The notes under the pieces were generated by a model. That model searched no databases and was not told the origin of the DNA. It saw only the letters and a list, made by a program, of their open reading frames with translations. Shown here piece by piece: positions 9,755 through 20,400 of a DNA stretch of 64,000 bases. Every line of letters starts with the position of its first letter. Positions within the stretch are counted from its first letter, which is position 1. Source of the stretch: Diabrotica undecimpunctata (taxonomy: Eukaryota > Arthropoda > Insecta > Coleoptera > Chrysomelidae); contig NC_092805.1 of the NCBI RefSeq assembly GCF_040954645.1, forward strand, positions 15,526,741 to 15,590,740. The letters run 5' to 3'. The position numbers and the translations under genes are program-made.

Positions 9755-11352
9755 ACCATTCCTCAAATAATATTCCCAAGTTTCTCTAAAACTCTTGATA
9801 ATATCTCTTTCACACAGGATGCAATTAAACATCATTTATGGAAACTACGCACTAATTCATTACCTGGATTAGACGGACTCACCTTTTTTTTCCTCAAATA
9901 ATGTGCAGCAATCAGCCTGGTTCTTATTGTCAGCAAGGTCATGGAATCGATTATTTCGCAAGCTATATCCTAGTTTCTATTTCAAGAAAATGGCATCCTT
10001 CACCAATAGCATGGCTTTATAAAAGGTCGTTCAACGATCACAAACTTACTTCATTATGTAAATGATTGATCGTTATCTTTAAACAATCGACATGCTGTCG
10101 ATGTAGTCTATTTCTCCAATGAGTTAGAATGCGTGATTCAGACTGTGGGGAAGGAGGAAATGCCCATCTGGGAATGATGCCGAACTAGGAGCGATGAGTG
10201 TTTTCTACGCTCTACCTGAAACGAGACAGGGAGCCTCCTTGCTGATGAATAGAGTGTGGATGTGTATGAATGGAGAATGAATGAATAAAGGTAGTGATTC
10301 GGAAGTGATGCCGGCCTTACAGCGGCCATTCCGCTTCCGGATCGCTGGATGACAGAGGAGGGTCTGGTTTAGCAGGTAGGCGTTCGGCGTAGACTCGGCG
10401 ACGAGAGGGCATTTTAAAAAACCTCGGGAACTATCGCCGGGAGTACGAAGAACGAATCCTGCACTAAAGTTAGTCAGGCGGCGTCCTGGACTGAGATGTC
10501 TTTTGAATATTCCAGACCCCCCTCTATAAAGACGAAAAAAAAAGTCTACTTCTAGAAAGCTTTCGACCATGTTCCAAAACGTCGATTACTAGCTAAATTG
10601 GATCACTATGGTATCCGTGGAAAGTTAAAGATTTGGATTCAAGATTTTCTATCTCACAAGGATCAGTACCTGGACCGCCAATTTTTTGCAAATTGGCTGT
10701 CCAAGCAAGAGCGAAATGCAATATTCAAATGGTGCTCAGAATGATTACTTCTGCTTAACATTCAAAAAGGGGTTGTTCTATATACCGACAAAAATAACAC
10801 ATCACTACCGTACTTTATTAACGGACATCCCTTAAACTCGGCAACCTTCCACAACGATCTCGAAATGATAATTAATAGTGACTTAAATTGGTCTGTTTAC
10901 ATAGTGTCGGTGTGTAAACGTGCAAATTCGAAACTGTTTTTGATCCGTAAATGTTTTATACGTATATCTCTAACCTCTGTTAGTAAACTTTACTCAATAT
11001 ACGTTAGACCTATTCTTGAGATTGCCGCGCCAGTGTGGAATCCAGATTTTAGTCGTGATAAAATCCTACTTGAAAATGTTCAGCGTAAATCCAGAAGACT
11101 GGCATATTGCTGTGTAAAACCTAATTATGAAGATAGACTATCCATGGCTCATCTCGCAACATTCGAGCATCGACGTCTTCGAGGTGACCTAATTGTGTCC
11201 TGTATTTTAAAACAAAGTTTTGGGAACCTAAACACCATATTCACTTTAAATCAAGAAGAAAGATTAAGAGGTTATCGCAACAAACTAAAAAGAAAAAAGA
11301 GAACAAACTACTGCAAGGTCCATGGTGAACTTCTTGCCAAATCTAATATTTA
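9755..11352 (+). pseudogene. CR1/Jockey-type reverse transcriptase remnant
   Basis: The reverse transcriptase reads from about 9790 (TNSLPGLDGL, finger region) through ISQFLFQENGI to AVDVVYF at 10104. It is cut by the insert at 10116-10542, and resumes with KAFDHVPKRRLLAKLDHYGI at 10557, matching the CR1/L2 group. The YADD region is lost in a deletion near 10690-10760, then the thumb and C-terminal part form an open frame at 10865-11352 (LENVQRKSRRLAY, TFEHRRLRGDLIV). Stops are frequent in the first half. The open 162-residue C-terminal frame is a remnant, not a gene. Confidence 0.78.
10116..10542 (+). mobile_element. GC-rich retroposed insert of unknown family (427 bp)
   Basis: A GC-rich block interrupts the reverse transcriptase. 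It ends in an A-run on the plus strand (10535-10543) and is flanked by an 11-bp near-identical repeat AGTCTAYTTCT (10105-10115 and 10543-10553). These are the hallmarks of target-primed retroposition. The sequence has no open frame that I recognise; it might be the 3' UTR of an R1-like LINE or a SINE. The minus-strand open frame across it is most likely fortuitous. Confidence 0.7.
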
Positions 11353-11389
11353 ATATCTGGAACAATTTGTAAAGTCACAAAGACTGGCT

Positions 11390-11606
11390 TAGCCACTTAA
11401 AAAGGATGACAGATAATTGGCTATAGAAGTAATCCAAAGATAAAAACCCCTAGCAAACAGGACAAGAAATAGGTCCCGTAAAAGGAGGATAGACGACGTA
11501 GGTAGTGGCGAAGGAAAATGTCCGACAGGACAGAGTGGAAAAATATTGTTAAATAGGCCAAGAACCACAAAGAGTTGCAATACCCTGAGAAGAAGAAGAA
11601 GAAGAC
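11390..11606 (+). mobile_element. RTE LINE 3' end with (GAA)n tail
   Basis: A short segment encodes a degraded RTE C-terminus (basic run SRKRRIDDV, then a W-I/V-N-rich stretch and AKNHKEL-like residues after one frameshift) and ends in GAAGAAGAAGAAGAAG at about 11590-11605. It directly follows the CR1-type LINE. No duplication could be defined. Confidence 0.6.
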
Positions 11607-12140
11607 TTTAAACGCGAACAGTATATATTTTTTGAACTATATTACAGTAGTATTCTTCTATAGTAAAAAAACTATCCTTTAATCGCACCCCAATAAATAC
11701 ATTTTGAAGCCTATTTGGCATAATATATGAAGTTAGTTAAAAGTGTTTACTGTGAATTAAAAAAGAGTTATCTTGTCTTTTACTCTTGAAATGTTATTGC
11801 GTTCTTTAGTTACATTGAAATAACTAAGTTTTTATTCAAGTACTCCCAATTGAAGTTATAGTCCTTATAGTTTAAATGGTACGTGAAGATAATATGATAT
11901 ATCCTATAATAGTTTATATTTAAGTCATTAACGTTGTACATTTAGATTTAATTCTTTTTACCAAAGTACAAAAAGTATTTGAACTTTGCAGAAAAATTTT
12001 AATTTAGAATCGGTGTTATCACCGCCATACTTTAAAATATTATTTTTTTAAAATTCTGTGTCTATTATAGATATAGTATTTATATTTCTTGTTGATTAAC
12101 TATCTTGTAAAAACCATAATGAACATTATTCGTTCTCTTT
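11607..12140. other. AT-rich spacer
   Basis: No coding or structured feature is seen. Long T and A runs dominate. Confidence 0.5.
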
Positions 12141-12159
12141 GTAGTGCGTGTTACAAATA

Positions 12160-12560
12160 ATTTCCAAGTTTTTTATCAGCCACAATCTAATAATCGAATC
12201 AAATCCGCATCTTCAGCCCAAAAACCCAACTACACCGCCAGATTACCTCTCCAGCGTCTCCCTAACCAGGAACTAACCGTTAAGTGGCTGTATCTCATTT
12301 CGCGCGCACGCCACTGGATTAGGGCCCTCCCTTGAGGGGGACTTTCGTAGTGTGTCGCGCGCCGCGAGCGTCACTCGGGGGGACGCCGTCCCCGCCGAGC
12401 ACCACGAGGTCCATCGAACATCTCCGAGGAGGAAGCATTGCCTCCACGGAGGGGTCGCATCTGAGAGTCCAGCATTGAATAGAGAGTCCCGTTCAATATA
12501 AGGGTAGCGCGTTTATGTGGTGATAGAAAAAAATGGTACGGTAGGCGGTAATGTAGACTA
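12160..12560. other. GC-rich island of unknown origin
   Basis: This segment is strikingly richer in G+C and CpG than the surrounding AT-rich DNA, especially at 12295-12440 (many CGCG and CCCCGCC-like words). Neither strand gives a protein I recognise. It could be an LTR, a 5' end of a retroelement, or foreign or repeat-derived DNA. A host promoter with CpG island is possible but no adjacent gene is visible. Confidence 0.45.
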
Positions 12561-12599
12561 GATCGGAGCTTCATACTGTTTTCTGTATTTTTAAAATTG

Positions 12600-14480
12600 A
12601 AATATTGTGTTTAACATTGAATCATGTAATTTAATTTTTTATTTATTATTTTTATAGATTTTAATAAAACGAAAAAGTTTACATGTTGTATAACGGACTC
12701 TCTTAGTAGCGTAAATGGACTCTTCCAACTGTTTCCAGTCCATATTTACTATGAAGCTTATTTCGTGGCGCTACTTCCGTTACGTTCGTCTCAGTATTTT
12801 ACTATAGAGAAAAAATAATTCAACGCCAGTATAAAAGCTTCGCTTCAATAATGGTCGATAAAGCAAATTAAAAATTCAACAATATTAAATATATATTATT
12901 GTGTAATTATGTTTTATAATGATGAATTATGCATAATTTATTATGATATTAATTACTCATTGAATTAACCAGTAATACAGCATCACTGAATAGTTTGTTG
13001 TTGCCGTTTAAATCTTGCATATTTGTATGTCATGCTTCAAGTAAATCTTTATCAACCGCAGTACATTTATCTCAGATAATAACTAAACACGTTTACATCA
13101 CTGCAACTATTACACTTTTTTTTTTAATGTTACATATTGCATTTGGTTTACGTCTAATGGTAACTTGAGTACTGAATGTGCTGTTCGCCCACCATCTAAA
13201 AAATTTCTGAATCAACGACTGTAAGTTGCCTAAATAAGGCACAACTCAACGACCGTAAATTATCATAAATTACGATTAAAATATATTACACTTATGATAA
13301 AAATTCTGACCTCCGTGCTCTTTAGTAGTCCACTACTTCTCCACACGAACATCTCTCAACACGTTTCTCCCCGCCACTACTCCTAGAAAAAAAAAAGAGG
13401 AGTACCCCTCCCTTGAAGAAGCATAACCTTAAACTAGGTAAAAACTCCGGCTCCTCCTATGATAAAAATATATATGGAAAATTTTATGGATTTAGTATAC
13501 TCAATTAGATTTTAACATTTTTTAACATTCTCAGCAGATTTTAAAATTTGAGTTTATTTAGAGTTTTTTTATTAAATTTATTGTTGTAAAAATATATTGA
13601 ATTAATGCACAAACTAATGTGTTTTAACTTTATTGCATAGAAAATGTTAAAAAATCAGTTTTTAATTGTAAATAAACAATGCCGAATATTTTAAAATTAT
13701 TTTTAATTCTAATCATACATAATTCTGTCAAAAATAAAAATATTTTACTCTCGAGTAAAAATCACATTTTTCTAAAACACTTCATATACAACTAATAAAA
13801 GTTGATATCTGATGGTTGATGGTTGATATGGTATGGATCAGTATAATATAACTGTTTGTATGGGAAAATAAAACTGCTTTTACTATTTTCCTTACAATTT
13901 CATCATATTTTCTCGAGTTTGTATGCAACGAAAAATGTAAATAGACGTGAAGTTAGTTAAACGTCACTTGTATGTTTAAATGAACTACCACTGTAGTAGA
14001 GGTAGTCTTATAAAACATTTTGTATAACGGTATAATGTAACTGTTGTTATGGAAAAATAAAACCGTTGTTTCTACTATTCTCCTTATAATTTCATCATAT
14101 TTTCTCCCTATTAGACCTTCCTAGGACTTCAAATAATTATTTCAAAACCAAAATAAGCCAAAACGATTTATTAATTCTCGATTTATTAAAAAAAAGTTAT
14201 GAAAGCATAAAATAACATTTATTAAAGGTCATTTTATGATATTTATATGTAGTTATAAAATATCATAAAATGTCGTTTAACAAACGGATCAAATGAATTA
14301 AAACTGTCGAGGTGAAGCCTTATAAAATATTTTGAATTTACAAAAAAAAAATAAGAGTCATTCATCGACATAATAGGATATACTATCGCAGAAGTTAGAC
14401 CAACAAATACACTTTCACAAAATTTTATTGCAATCGATTTGATGGTTCTGAATATTAGCTTGGACAAACATCGAGATACG
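12600..14480. other. AT-rich spacer with short repeats
   Basis: No gene is seen. The only structure noted is the pair of direct repeats at 13838-14106 and an imperfect inverted repeat near 12708-12770, where agtagcg and cgctact flank a shorter hairpin. Confidence 0.45.
13838..14106. repeat. Direct repeat pair of about 75 bp
   Basis: The stretch at about 13846-13918 recurs at about 14033-14106. Shared words include AAAATAAAAC, ACTATT and the identical block AATTTCATCATATTTTCTC. Identity is roughly 85% with a period near 190 bp. It may be a decayed tandem satellite unit or the ends of a small element. Confidence 0.65.
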
Positions 14481-14486
14481 GGATTT

Positions 14487-14830
14487 TTATATATAAAGAT
14501 ATATGTAACGAATTTGTAGCTGTAGCTGTTTCTCGCATCCTAGTTTCCAACGCTTGCGATCCTCCCAGTTATCTGTTTGTAGACCCTTATCTATCATTAA
14601 ACCATTTACTTCTTGTCTCCACAATCTTCTTGGCTTTCCTTTTTTCCTGCGGTTGGTGAGGATCCATTGTAATATTATCTCTGGCCATATTTGGTCATTT
14701 ATTATTTGGACATAACTATACCATTTCAGCCTTTTACATTCTATAGTTTCCAGGATGTCAAGATTTATGCCCATACGCTCTCTGATTTCAGAATTCCTTA
14801 CACTCTATCGTTTCTAGTGATTTGGCAATA
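14487..14830 (-). pseudogene. RTE-type LINE C-terminal remnant
   Basis: The open frame of 95 codons holds the RTE C-terminal signature: RMGINLDILETIE just upstream, CKRLKWYSYVQ, RRKKGKPRRLWRQEV and NWEDRKRWKLGCE. It differs from the SWLRNLRQW subfamily and resembles the fragment at 34821-35117 (KRLKWYGHV, RERWKRLSEG). It is the final about 110 residues of the reverse transcriptase protein. Polymerase motifs are absent. Confidence 0.75.
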
Positions 14831-15500
14831 TCTACGTCAATAACTCATTTCCATTATTCCATTCTTCAATACCTTAAGACCTTTATTTTGCAACAAATAC
14901 TTATCTATTTTTAGTTTCCTGGTTGTAACAATCTGACACATCCTGACTAGTCAAATTACATGCTAAAAGATCATTAGCAATATCCATTAATATCTTTATT
15001 TTTAATTTCGGTTCAAAGAATCTCCAGGTTACAGGAACATCTTTTTATTTCTAATTCGCAAAATTCAATTATAAAACAACAAAAGAAAAGAGAAGAGTGA
15101 AAAACAACGAATGGATGTGGGGGAAATGGAAATGTTTGGTTGGATGACTGGAATGCGGACATGGATGAGTTAAAGCATAAAGTAAATATAAAATTGATTA
15201 ATATCAAACTAAGATATCATATGTTAAGATGGTTAAAGTAAGAATAAGAGTCGAACTGATAACCCAATACAAAGAATCGCTTAGGTTATGTTTCGTGAAG
15301 GAGTAACACATGTTTGTGAAGGGATATAATATCAGTTTTATCCAGGGGAAAGCATATACCTACCACTATGTCATTGTTTCTTGGGACTATTTTTTTGTGG
15401 TCATGAAAATGGACACCCATCATAAAATGTTAAAATCCTTGATGTCACACGAACTTTATAAGCGTTAAACAGGCCATTTATATCCCCTATCTAAGGCTCT
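14831..15500. other. AT-rich spacer, no gene seen
   Basis: Apart from a continuation of degraded LINE sequence at its left edge, nothing is recognisable. Confidence 0.4.
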
Positions 15501-15626
15501 AGCAGACTGCAGAGTTTTTATCGGCCTATAGTTTGGTCGACTTCTTAATCAGTACGGAGATTTTGTCACCTCAGAGCATTTAGATGTCTTTTTTTGTACG
15601 TCGACTTAATGTATATCTGCTAATAC

Positions 15627-15799
15627 CAGCAGCGCACCCAGAATTGACCTCTGGGGGGGGTTTTGGTTGGTCACCGAAATTTTTTTTATGATGTTACCTC
15701 CATTTTGAGTCCTTAAAATGTGTGAGTAACAGTGTCGGAATAGGGTCCTGGGGGGGGGGGGGGTTTAACCCCCAAAACCCCCCCCTGGGTGCGCCACTG
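15627..15799. mobile_element. hAT-type MITE with G/C homopolymer tracts (173 bp)
   Basis: A short non-autonomous element has ends CAGCAGCGCACCCAG and CTGGGTGCGCCACTG, inverted with two mismatches. The 8-bp duplication GCTAATAC flanks it (15619-15626 and 15800-15807). Long G and C runs sit inside both arms, so it could fold into a long hairpin. CAG...-type ends and an 8-bp duplication fit the hAT superfamily. Confidence 0.85.
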
Positions 15800-15807
15800 G
15801 CTAATAC

Positions 15808-16475
15808 ATATCCCCTGTGTGCTCTATGCTTCATGTATCAATGGAGGTGTCCTTTGTGCCAAAGTGGGCTTGGCAGGTTATAGGGTATATTGCCCCCCTG
15901 AAATGACTTTTAGAATTAGGAATAAAACTCAAAGATTCGAAGGTACAATGGTAGCACCAGCAGAGGTAAGTGTAAAGCTTTATGACTAAATAAGACTGGA
16001 GACTATCGGCACGTGAGCCCCAGTAGGTCGCTAAGGACCAAGACCGGCCAAGGTCTGGTGATCAACAGATGCCGATTGCTTAAAAACACCCGTATTTCTT
16101 CACTCGAGACCATACTCACAAAGTAGTGGGGGCAATTATCAAGACAATCAGACAATACTAAATTGAGAAAGTTTTTTAAATAACCAATCATAATCATTAT
16201 AATGCTAATTACCATATAAGGAGACAAACGATGCGTACAGTACGCTGATTGGCCAGAGCCCTAGCTAGCGTACGGTGACACACTCCTAGCTTTGATGTCC
16301 GACACTTGTGCCGTACAAATATTTTTTGTATATTTTAATTTCTCCTTCACAGGTAAAAAAGTCTTAAATTGATATCCTCTTTCACTATAGCTGGTCCAAT
16401 TAGAATGACCAGTTTATTGCAGCTGATTATGTTCATCAGATAAAAGGCGAAAAGCCTTTTTAGGTAATCAAGTAA
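15808..16475. other. Spacer without recognised gene
   Basis: A 66-codon open frame at 15789-15989 overlaps the MITE end and has no familiar motif. Nothing else is supported here. Confidence 0.4.
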
Positions 16476-16808
16476 TTTAGAATTCTTCTTCTTGATGTGC
16501 CTATCCGTTACGAATGTTGGCGATCATCATGGCAATCTTTATCTTATCTGCAGCAGCGCGGAAAAGCTGCACAGATGTATTGAACCAGATTCTGAGGTTC
16601 TTTAATCAAGATGTTCTTCTTCCTGGACCTCGTTTTCCAAATATTTTTCCTTACAGGATGGCTTGAAGGCGAGTATATCTGGATTCATTTCGCATAATAT
16701 GTCCGAAGAACTGTAACTTTCGAGATTTGATGGTGGTCAGTACGTCTGGATTCTTATTCATTCTTCTGAGGACCATCTCATTTGTGACCCGGTCAGTCCA
16801 TGGGAAGC
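16476..16808 (-). mobile_element. RTE LINE 3' fragment
   Basis: Read from 16808 downwards it gives FPWTDRVTNEMVLRRM, LQFFGHIMRN, a frameshift or stop, then a GKRGPGRR-like run, LKNLRIWF and LFRAAADK, ending at TTCTTCTT (a GAA tail) at about 16477. It is the C-terminal about 110 residues of an RTE protein of the SWLRNLR subfamily. Its 5' end abuts the tail of the next copy. Confidence 0.75.
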
Positions 16809-17000
16809 TTCTTCTTCTTCTTCTTATGCCATCCCCACTAACGGAGGTTGGCGACCACATTTTTAAAGCTTCTCTGTCTTTTGCAACGTGGAATAATTCG
16901 TCTACAGTCATGTTTGTCCAGTCTCGAATATTTGGCAGCCATGACTTCCTCTTTTTACCTATTCCCTTTTTGCCCATCTTGTTTTTCCATTCCTATCTAC
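16809..17000 (-). mobile_element. Second RTE LINE 3' fragment, tail to truncated end
   Basis: The (GAA)n tail at 16808-16830 is joined directly to the truncated 5' end of the preceding copy. The protein remnant reads KKRKSWLPNIRDWTN and ELFHVAKDREALK. The arrangement suggests that one copy inserted beside or into the other. Upstream of about 17000 the similarity fades. Confidence 0.65.
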
Positions 17001-18770
17001 CTATTCCCTTTTTTTGCGGATCTTAAGCATTCTCCGAATTTAGAATGCATTGTGTAAAATGTTCCACTAAATATTCTACCTCTTAGAATTGGATACTTTA
17101 GAAAACTCTTCTTGATTGTTTTCCTCCGTTGAATGAGAGCAACATTTCTAGAAAATTTTCTCATTGTGTGACCGCTCACTTCAACAGTTAAATTCGAACT
17201 TTAGTAGCCAATCGTTCGAGAATAGTCGGTTGGCAATAGCCTGTGCCCTCTTCACCAACTCGACTGGTTAGTTTGCGCACTAACGGCTCAACCCGACTTA
17301 AATATCGGCCGATAAAAAGTCTGCAGTCTGCAGCCCTGACGTATTCGAAATGCATATCGTATTGCTAGCTGTTAATGGCATTCACGTCAGGCAATTGAGC
17401 TGCCTGATGTTTAGTGTTTTTACAGTTAAATAATAATTCGTTTATCATTATCTAAAACTTTTGCAATCAAAGATTTTTTAAGGAAAATGTTTGTTCTCTT
17501 AATAAACTTATAGAAAAAAAAAATTTTAACTCATTTATTTTGTCAAAAAAAAATGTTTCAGTTTTGCATCTACATCATTTGTATTTTAATAGTCTGTCTC
17601 GTTACGTTACCTTTTTTGCGCCGTAGTGTTCCCTAAGGATTGAATATCTCCAGTCGCATCGATCCTGACGTTGCGACGTTGCCGGCTCGAGGCGCATTCC
17701 GCGACAGCCGCCGAATCGGCAACGTCGACCACAAACATTGATTCTTTCCATTATAAATAGTACGCAAAAAATGCGTTCCTATATATCATCTCCCCCAGAC
17801 ATGCTTTGTGGCCCGGAAATTTCATTTTATAACTTTTATAACGGGTCTGCTTAATAATTTCATTTCCCATACACAATCACATACACTCTCACACTCGTGT
17901 CCATATATTGTGGAAAAATGCCGTGTTTTTTGGTTTGCACTCTTTGGTGGGAGAGCGTTAATTAAATTTTTTGGATGTTTGAGCAGAAAGACCTTTTGGT
18001 CGGAAATGAGTTTGGGACAAATCCTCAAAATTGAATTTTCTGCTGCAACTATTTTTCATCTGATGGATTTCGAATTCTGACATCTCGAATCCGTATTATT
18101 TCAGACTCTAAATACCTCTATATACAAAGCCTTGCTAAATTGAAATATCGATTTTTGGAATAACTGTACCGACCGATATTCACGCAAACGAAAATTAGAC
18201 TAGACAAAAAACACACAGATCCAAAATAAAAACCATGAAGATGAAATGTTTGCCAAAATTCAAAAGTAAACATAATCGAGTGAAAAAAGAGCGAACAAAA
18301 TGAACAAAAAACAAATTATATAAAATATTAGACATTTCATATCTTAATAATGAACTCAAACTTAACATTAAAAGTAATTGTTAACCCTGGAAACAGCAAT
18401 AATAACAAATTAATAAGAATTTATGTGACTAAAAGATTCGATTTGTAACTATTGTCAAAATTTAAAAGTCATAAATATCATCCAATTAATAACAATATTG
18501 AATCATCTGTTTAAATTTTTATGATATTTCTCATTTTAAAATTATTTATTTTTAAACATATTATTTAGTTTATATAATAATTAAATTTACTATGTATTGA
18601 TATTTATTCATATTGTATAATTAATTTATTATTTGGTCCGAATTTGACAGGTTTGTCATAAGTAAGCAACGCATGTTTTGTTAATACGTTAACAGGTGAT
18701 GTTAGGAGCATAACCATTTATTAAATTTGTTTAAAATATCTGCCTGGGGGTTATAAGTTATAAGCGAGAG
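17001..18770. other. Spacer with one GC-rich inverted repeat
   Basis: No gene is supported; small frames at 16997-17179 and 17808-18080 lack recognisable motifs. From about 18080 the sequence is very AT-rich. Confidence 0.4.
17674..17727. repeat. GC-rich hairpin, 11-bp perfect arms
   Basis: CGACGTTGCCG at 17674-17684 is perfectly complementary to CGGCAACGTCG at 17717-17727, with a GC-rich loop of 32 nt that contains further CpG. It stands out in an AT-rich setting. Its role is unknown. Confidence 0.7.
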
Positions 18771-18989
18771 GACTGGGTGGATTGAGTAACTCAGAAGCGC
18801 GTTCATGTCCACAGCCGGTCCCAATTCGGGATAAAAGAGGTGGGTTGATGGACCAGGTTAGCATCCTACCAATTGTAAAAGAAAACAAGGCTCAAAGAAC
18901 CGATATGAAGCCTCGGAACCAGACGGAACCTTAGATGACGAACCACGCAAAGAAATGGAAAACGGGAAGCAAAAATAAGCCCACAATTA

Positions 18990-19935
18990 GATTAGCAACA
19001 TGGAACATTACTTTTTTCAACAACAAAACCAAGAGATCTAGAAGAACTGATAAATAAAAACATAGACATTTGTGCAATCCAAGAAACAAAGAATCTATAA
19101 CCAATATTTTCTAGCATACAGTGGAATGAAGAAAGGAGAACGGGCACGAGCAGGTGTAGGTATACTTGTCCATAAAAAATTTAAAGACAACATAAATAAC
19201 TGCCGTTATATCTCCGAAAGAATAATACATATGGAGAAACGGGAGGCATTCTACAAACAATTGCAAACTATCCTGGATGAAATACCTCATGAAGAGCCCT
19301 TAATTCTTTTGATTGACTTTAATACACGAATCAGAAATAAAATAGCTCCAGGAGTAAAACAAAGATTTAATGAAAACCATGTCAATGCAAATGGAGAACT
19401 CATGGCTAATCTCTGTGCTTTTAATAAACTGAGAATCAATTATACATTTTTCGACCATAAGCTCCAGTATAAATATACATTTTAAAACTCCAGGGGCCAA
19501 AAATCTATGATTGATTTTATAGTTACTAATAGAAAAGTCCACCCACAGCAAAGTCTAGATATCCAAACTTTAAACTCAGTAGACGCAAAGAGTAAACACA
19601 AACTAGTACTAGCAAAGATAAGAATGAAAATAACAAAAAACTATTCTCTGTGGAACGACTCTACAAGAGAAATGTACCAAAGGAGACTAGCACAGAAGAT
19701 ACAGCTGAAACAAATAGACGACATCGAAGATATAAACGCAAGCTGGGAGAAAATCATAAACAACATTGAAGAAGTAGTAACAGAAGCTCTAGAAAAACGC
19801 AAAGTCATACTGAACAAAAGAAACAACAACGATACACCAAGAGAAAAGAGAGGCCTACACGAAGTACAAAACATCAAATACCCCAGAATCTCGAGACACC
19901 TATAGAAGAATACGAAATGAAACAAAGCAGTTGGT
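18990..19935 (+). pseudogene. RTE AP-type endonuclease
   Basis: Motifs of an apurinic-type endonuclease appear in order: LATWN (first Asn) near 18996, CAIQETK (catalytic Glu) near 19072, GVGILVHKKF near 19155, LIDFNTRIRN (the GDFNxRIGN box, with the first Gly changed) near 19310, FNENHVNANGELM, and SMIDFIVTNR near 19507. The SDH box is altered (SKHKLVL). The frames are 19072-19482 and 19507-19905, separated by a stop near 19483. It would nick target DNA for target-primed reverse transcription. A lysine-rich linker leads into the RT. Confidence 0.85.
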
Positions 19936-19947
19936 AAGAAGAACAAA

Positions 19948-20387
19948 TTTTCTATTATATATTAAATTTTCTATTATTATATTATATATCTAGAAAATAC
20001 CCCCAATATTTAAAAACAAAGGTCTACAACCAATGTATACTTCCTGTTCTCACCTATGGTTCTCAAACTTGGACGTTTACAAAGGAAAACATGGAAAAAA
20101 TAGCAAAGACCCAAAGAGCCATGTATTAACACAGATAGCAAAACTTAAGTGGAAGTTCGCTGGACATACCATAAGACAGTAAGACGACAGATGGAATAAG
20201 ATGATTGTACACTAGAGACCATATAGTTACAAAGGAAAAAGAGTAAGGCCACAAATGAGATGGTCAGATGACTTGAAGAAACACGCAGGCCCGAAGTGGA
20301 TACAAACTGCCTACAATAGAGGGACGTGGAAGAAGGAAGAGGAGGCCTAAGTCCAAAATTGGACAGCAAGGGCTGTATAGATAGATA
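19948..20387 (+). mobile_element. RTE 3' fragment nested in the long RTE copy
   Basis: An RTE 3' fragment of another subfamily interrupts the linker. It encodes VLTYGSQTWTFTKENMEKIA, KLKWKFAGH and RPQMRWSDDLKK, and ends in a (GATA)n-type tail. A 12-bp duplication AAGAAGAACAAA flanks it (19936-19947 and 20388-20399), and the host reading LVRRTK-NEHWEQF resumes when one copy is removed. It opens with an AT-rich stretch whose source is unclear. Confidence 0.85.
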
Positions 20388-20400
20388 GAAGAAGAACAAA

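Larger units (their letters stand above)
7393..11352 (+). mobile_element. CR1/Jockey-type LINE with two nested insertions
   Basis: A single degraded non-LTR element runs in one direction through an ORF1, an AP-type endonuclease and a reverse transcriptase. It is interrupted at 9278-9748 by an RTE fragment and at 10116-10542 by an unidentified GC-rich insert, both with target duplications. After removing them the reverse transcriptase reads through both joints. Numerous stops and frameshifts show that it is old compared with the insertions it contains. Clade (CR1, Crack, L2 or Jockey group) is judged from motifs only. Confidence 0.8.
15502..17331. mobile_element. Possible TIR element enclosing a MITE and RTE fragments
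   Basis: A word starting GCAGACTGCAGAGTTTTTAT at 15502 has an inverted partner ending at 17331, with about 24 of 27 bases matching. The pair could be the terminal repeats of a DNA element about 1.8 kb long. Inside lie a hAT MITE, an unassigned stretch and two RTE 3' ends, all apparently later arrivals. I could not define a target duplication, so two independent inverted copies of a small repeat are an alternative. Confidence 0.4.

Noticed and set aside
10205..10570. 121-codon minus-strand open frame
   Set aside because: It lies across a GC-rich retroposed insert, where stop codons are rare by composition. No familiar domain, and it crosses the insert border.
12144..12574. Two open frames in the GC-rich island, and a possible CpG-island promoter
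   Set aside because: Frames are short with no motif, and no gene starts nearby. Kept only as an unexplained island.
17808..18080. 90-codon plus-strand frame overlapped by a 68-codon minus-strand frame
   Set aside because: No recognisable domain in either, and both are open in the same stretch.
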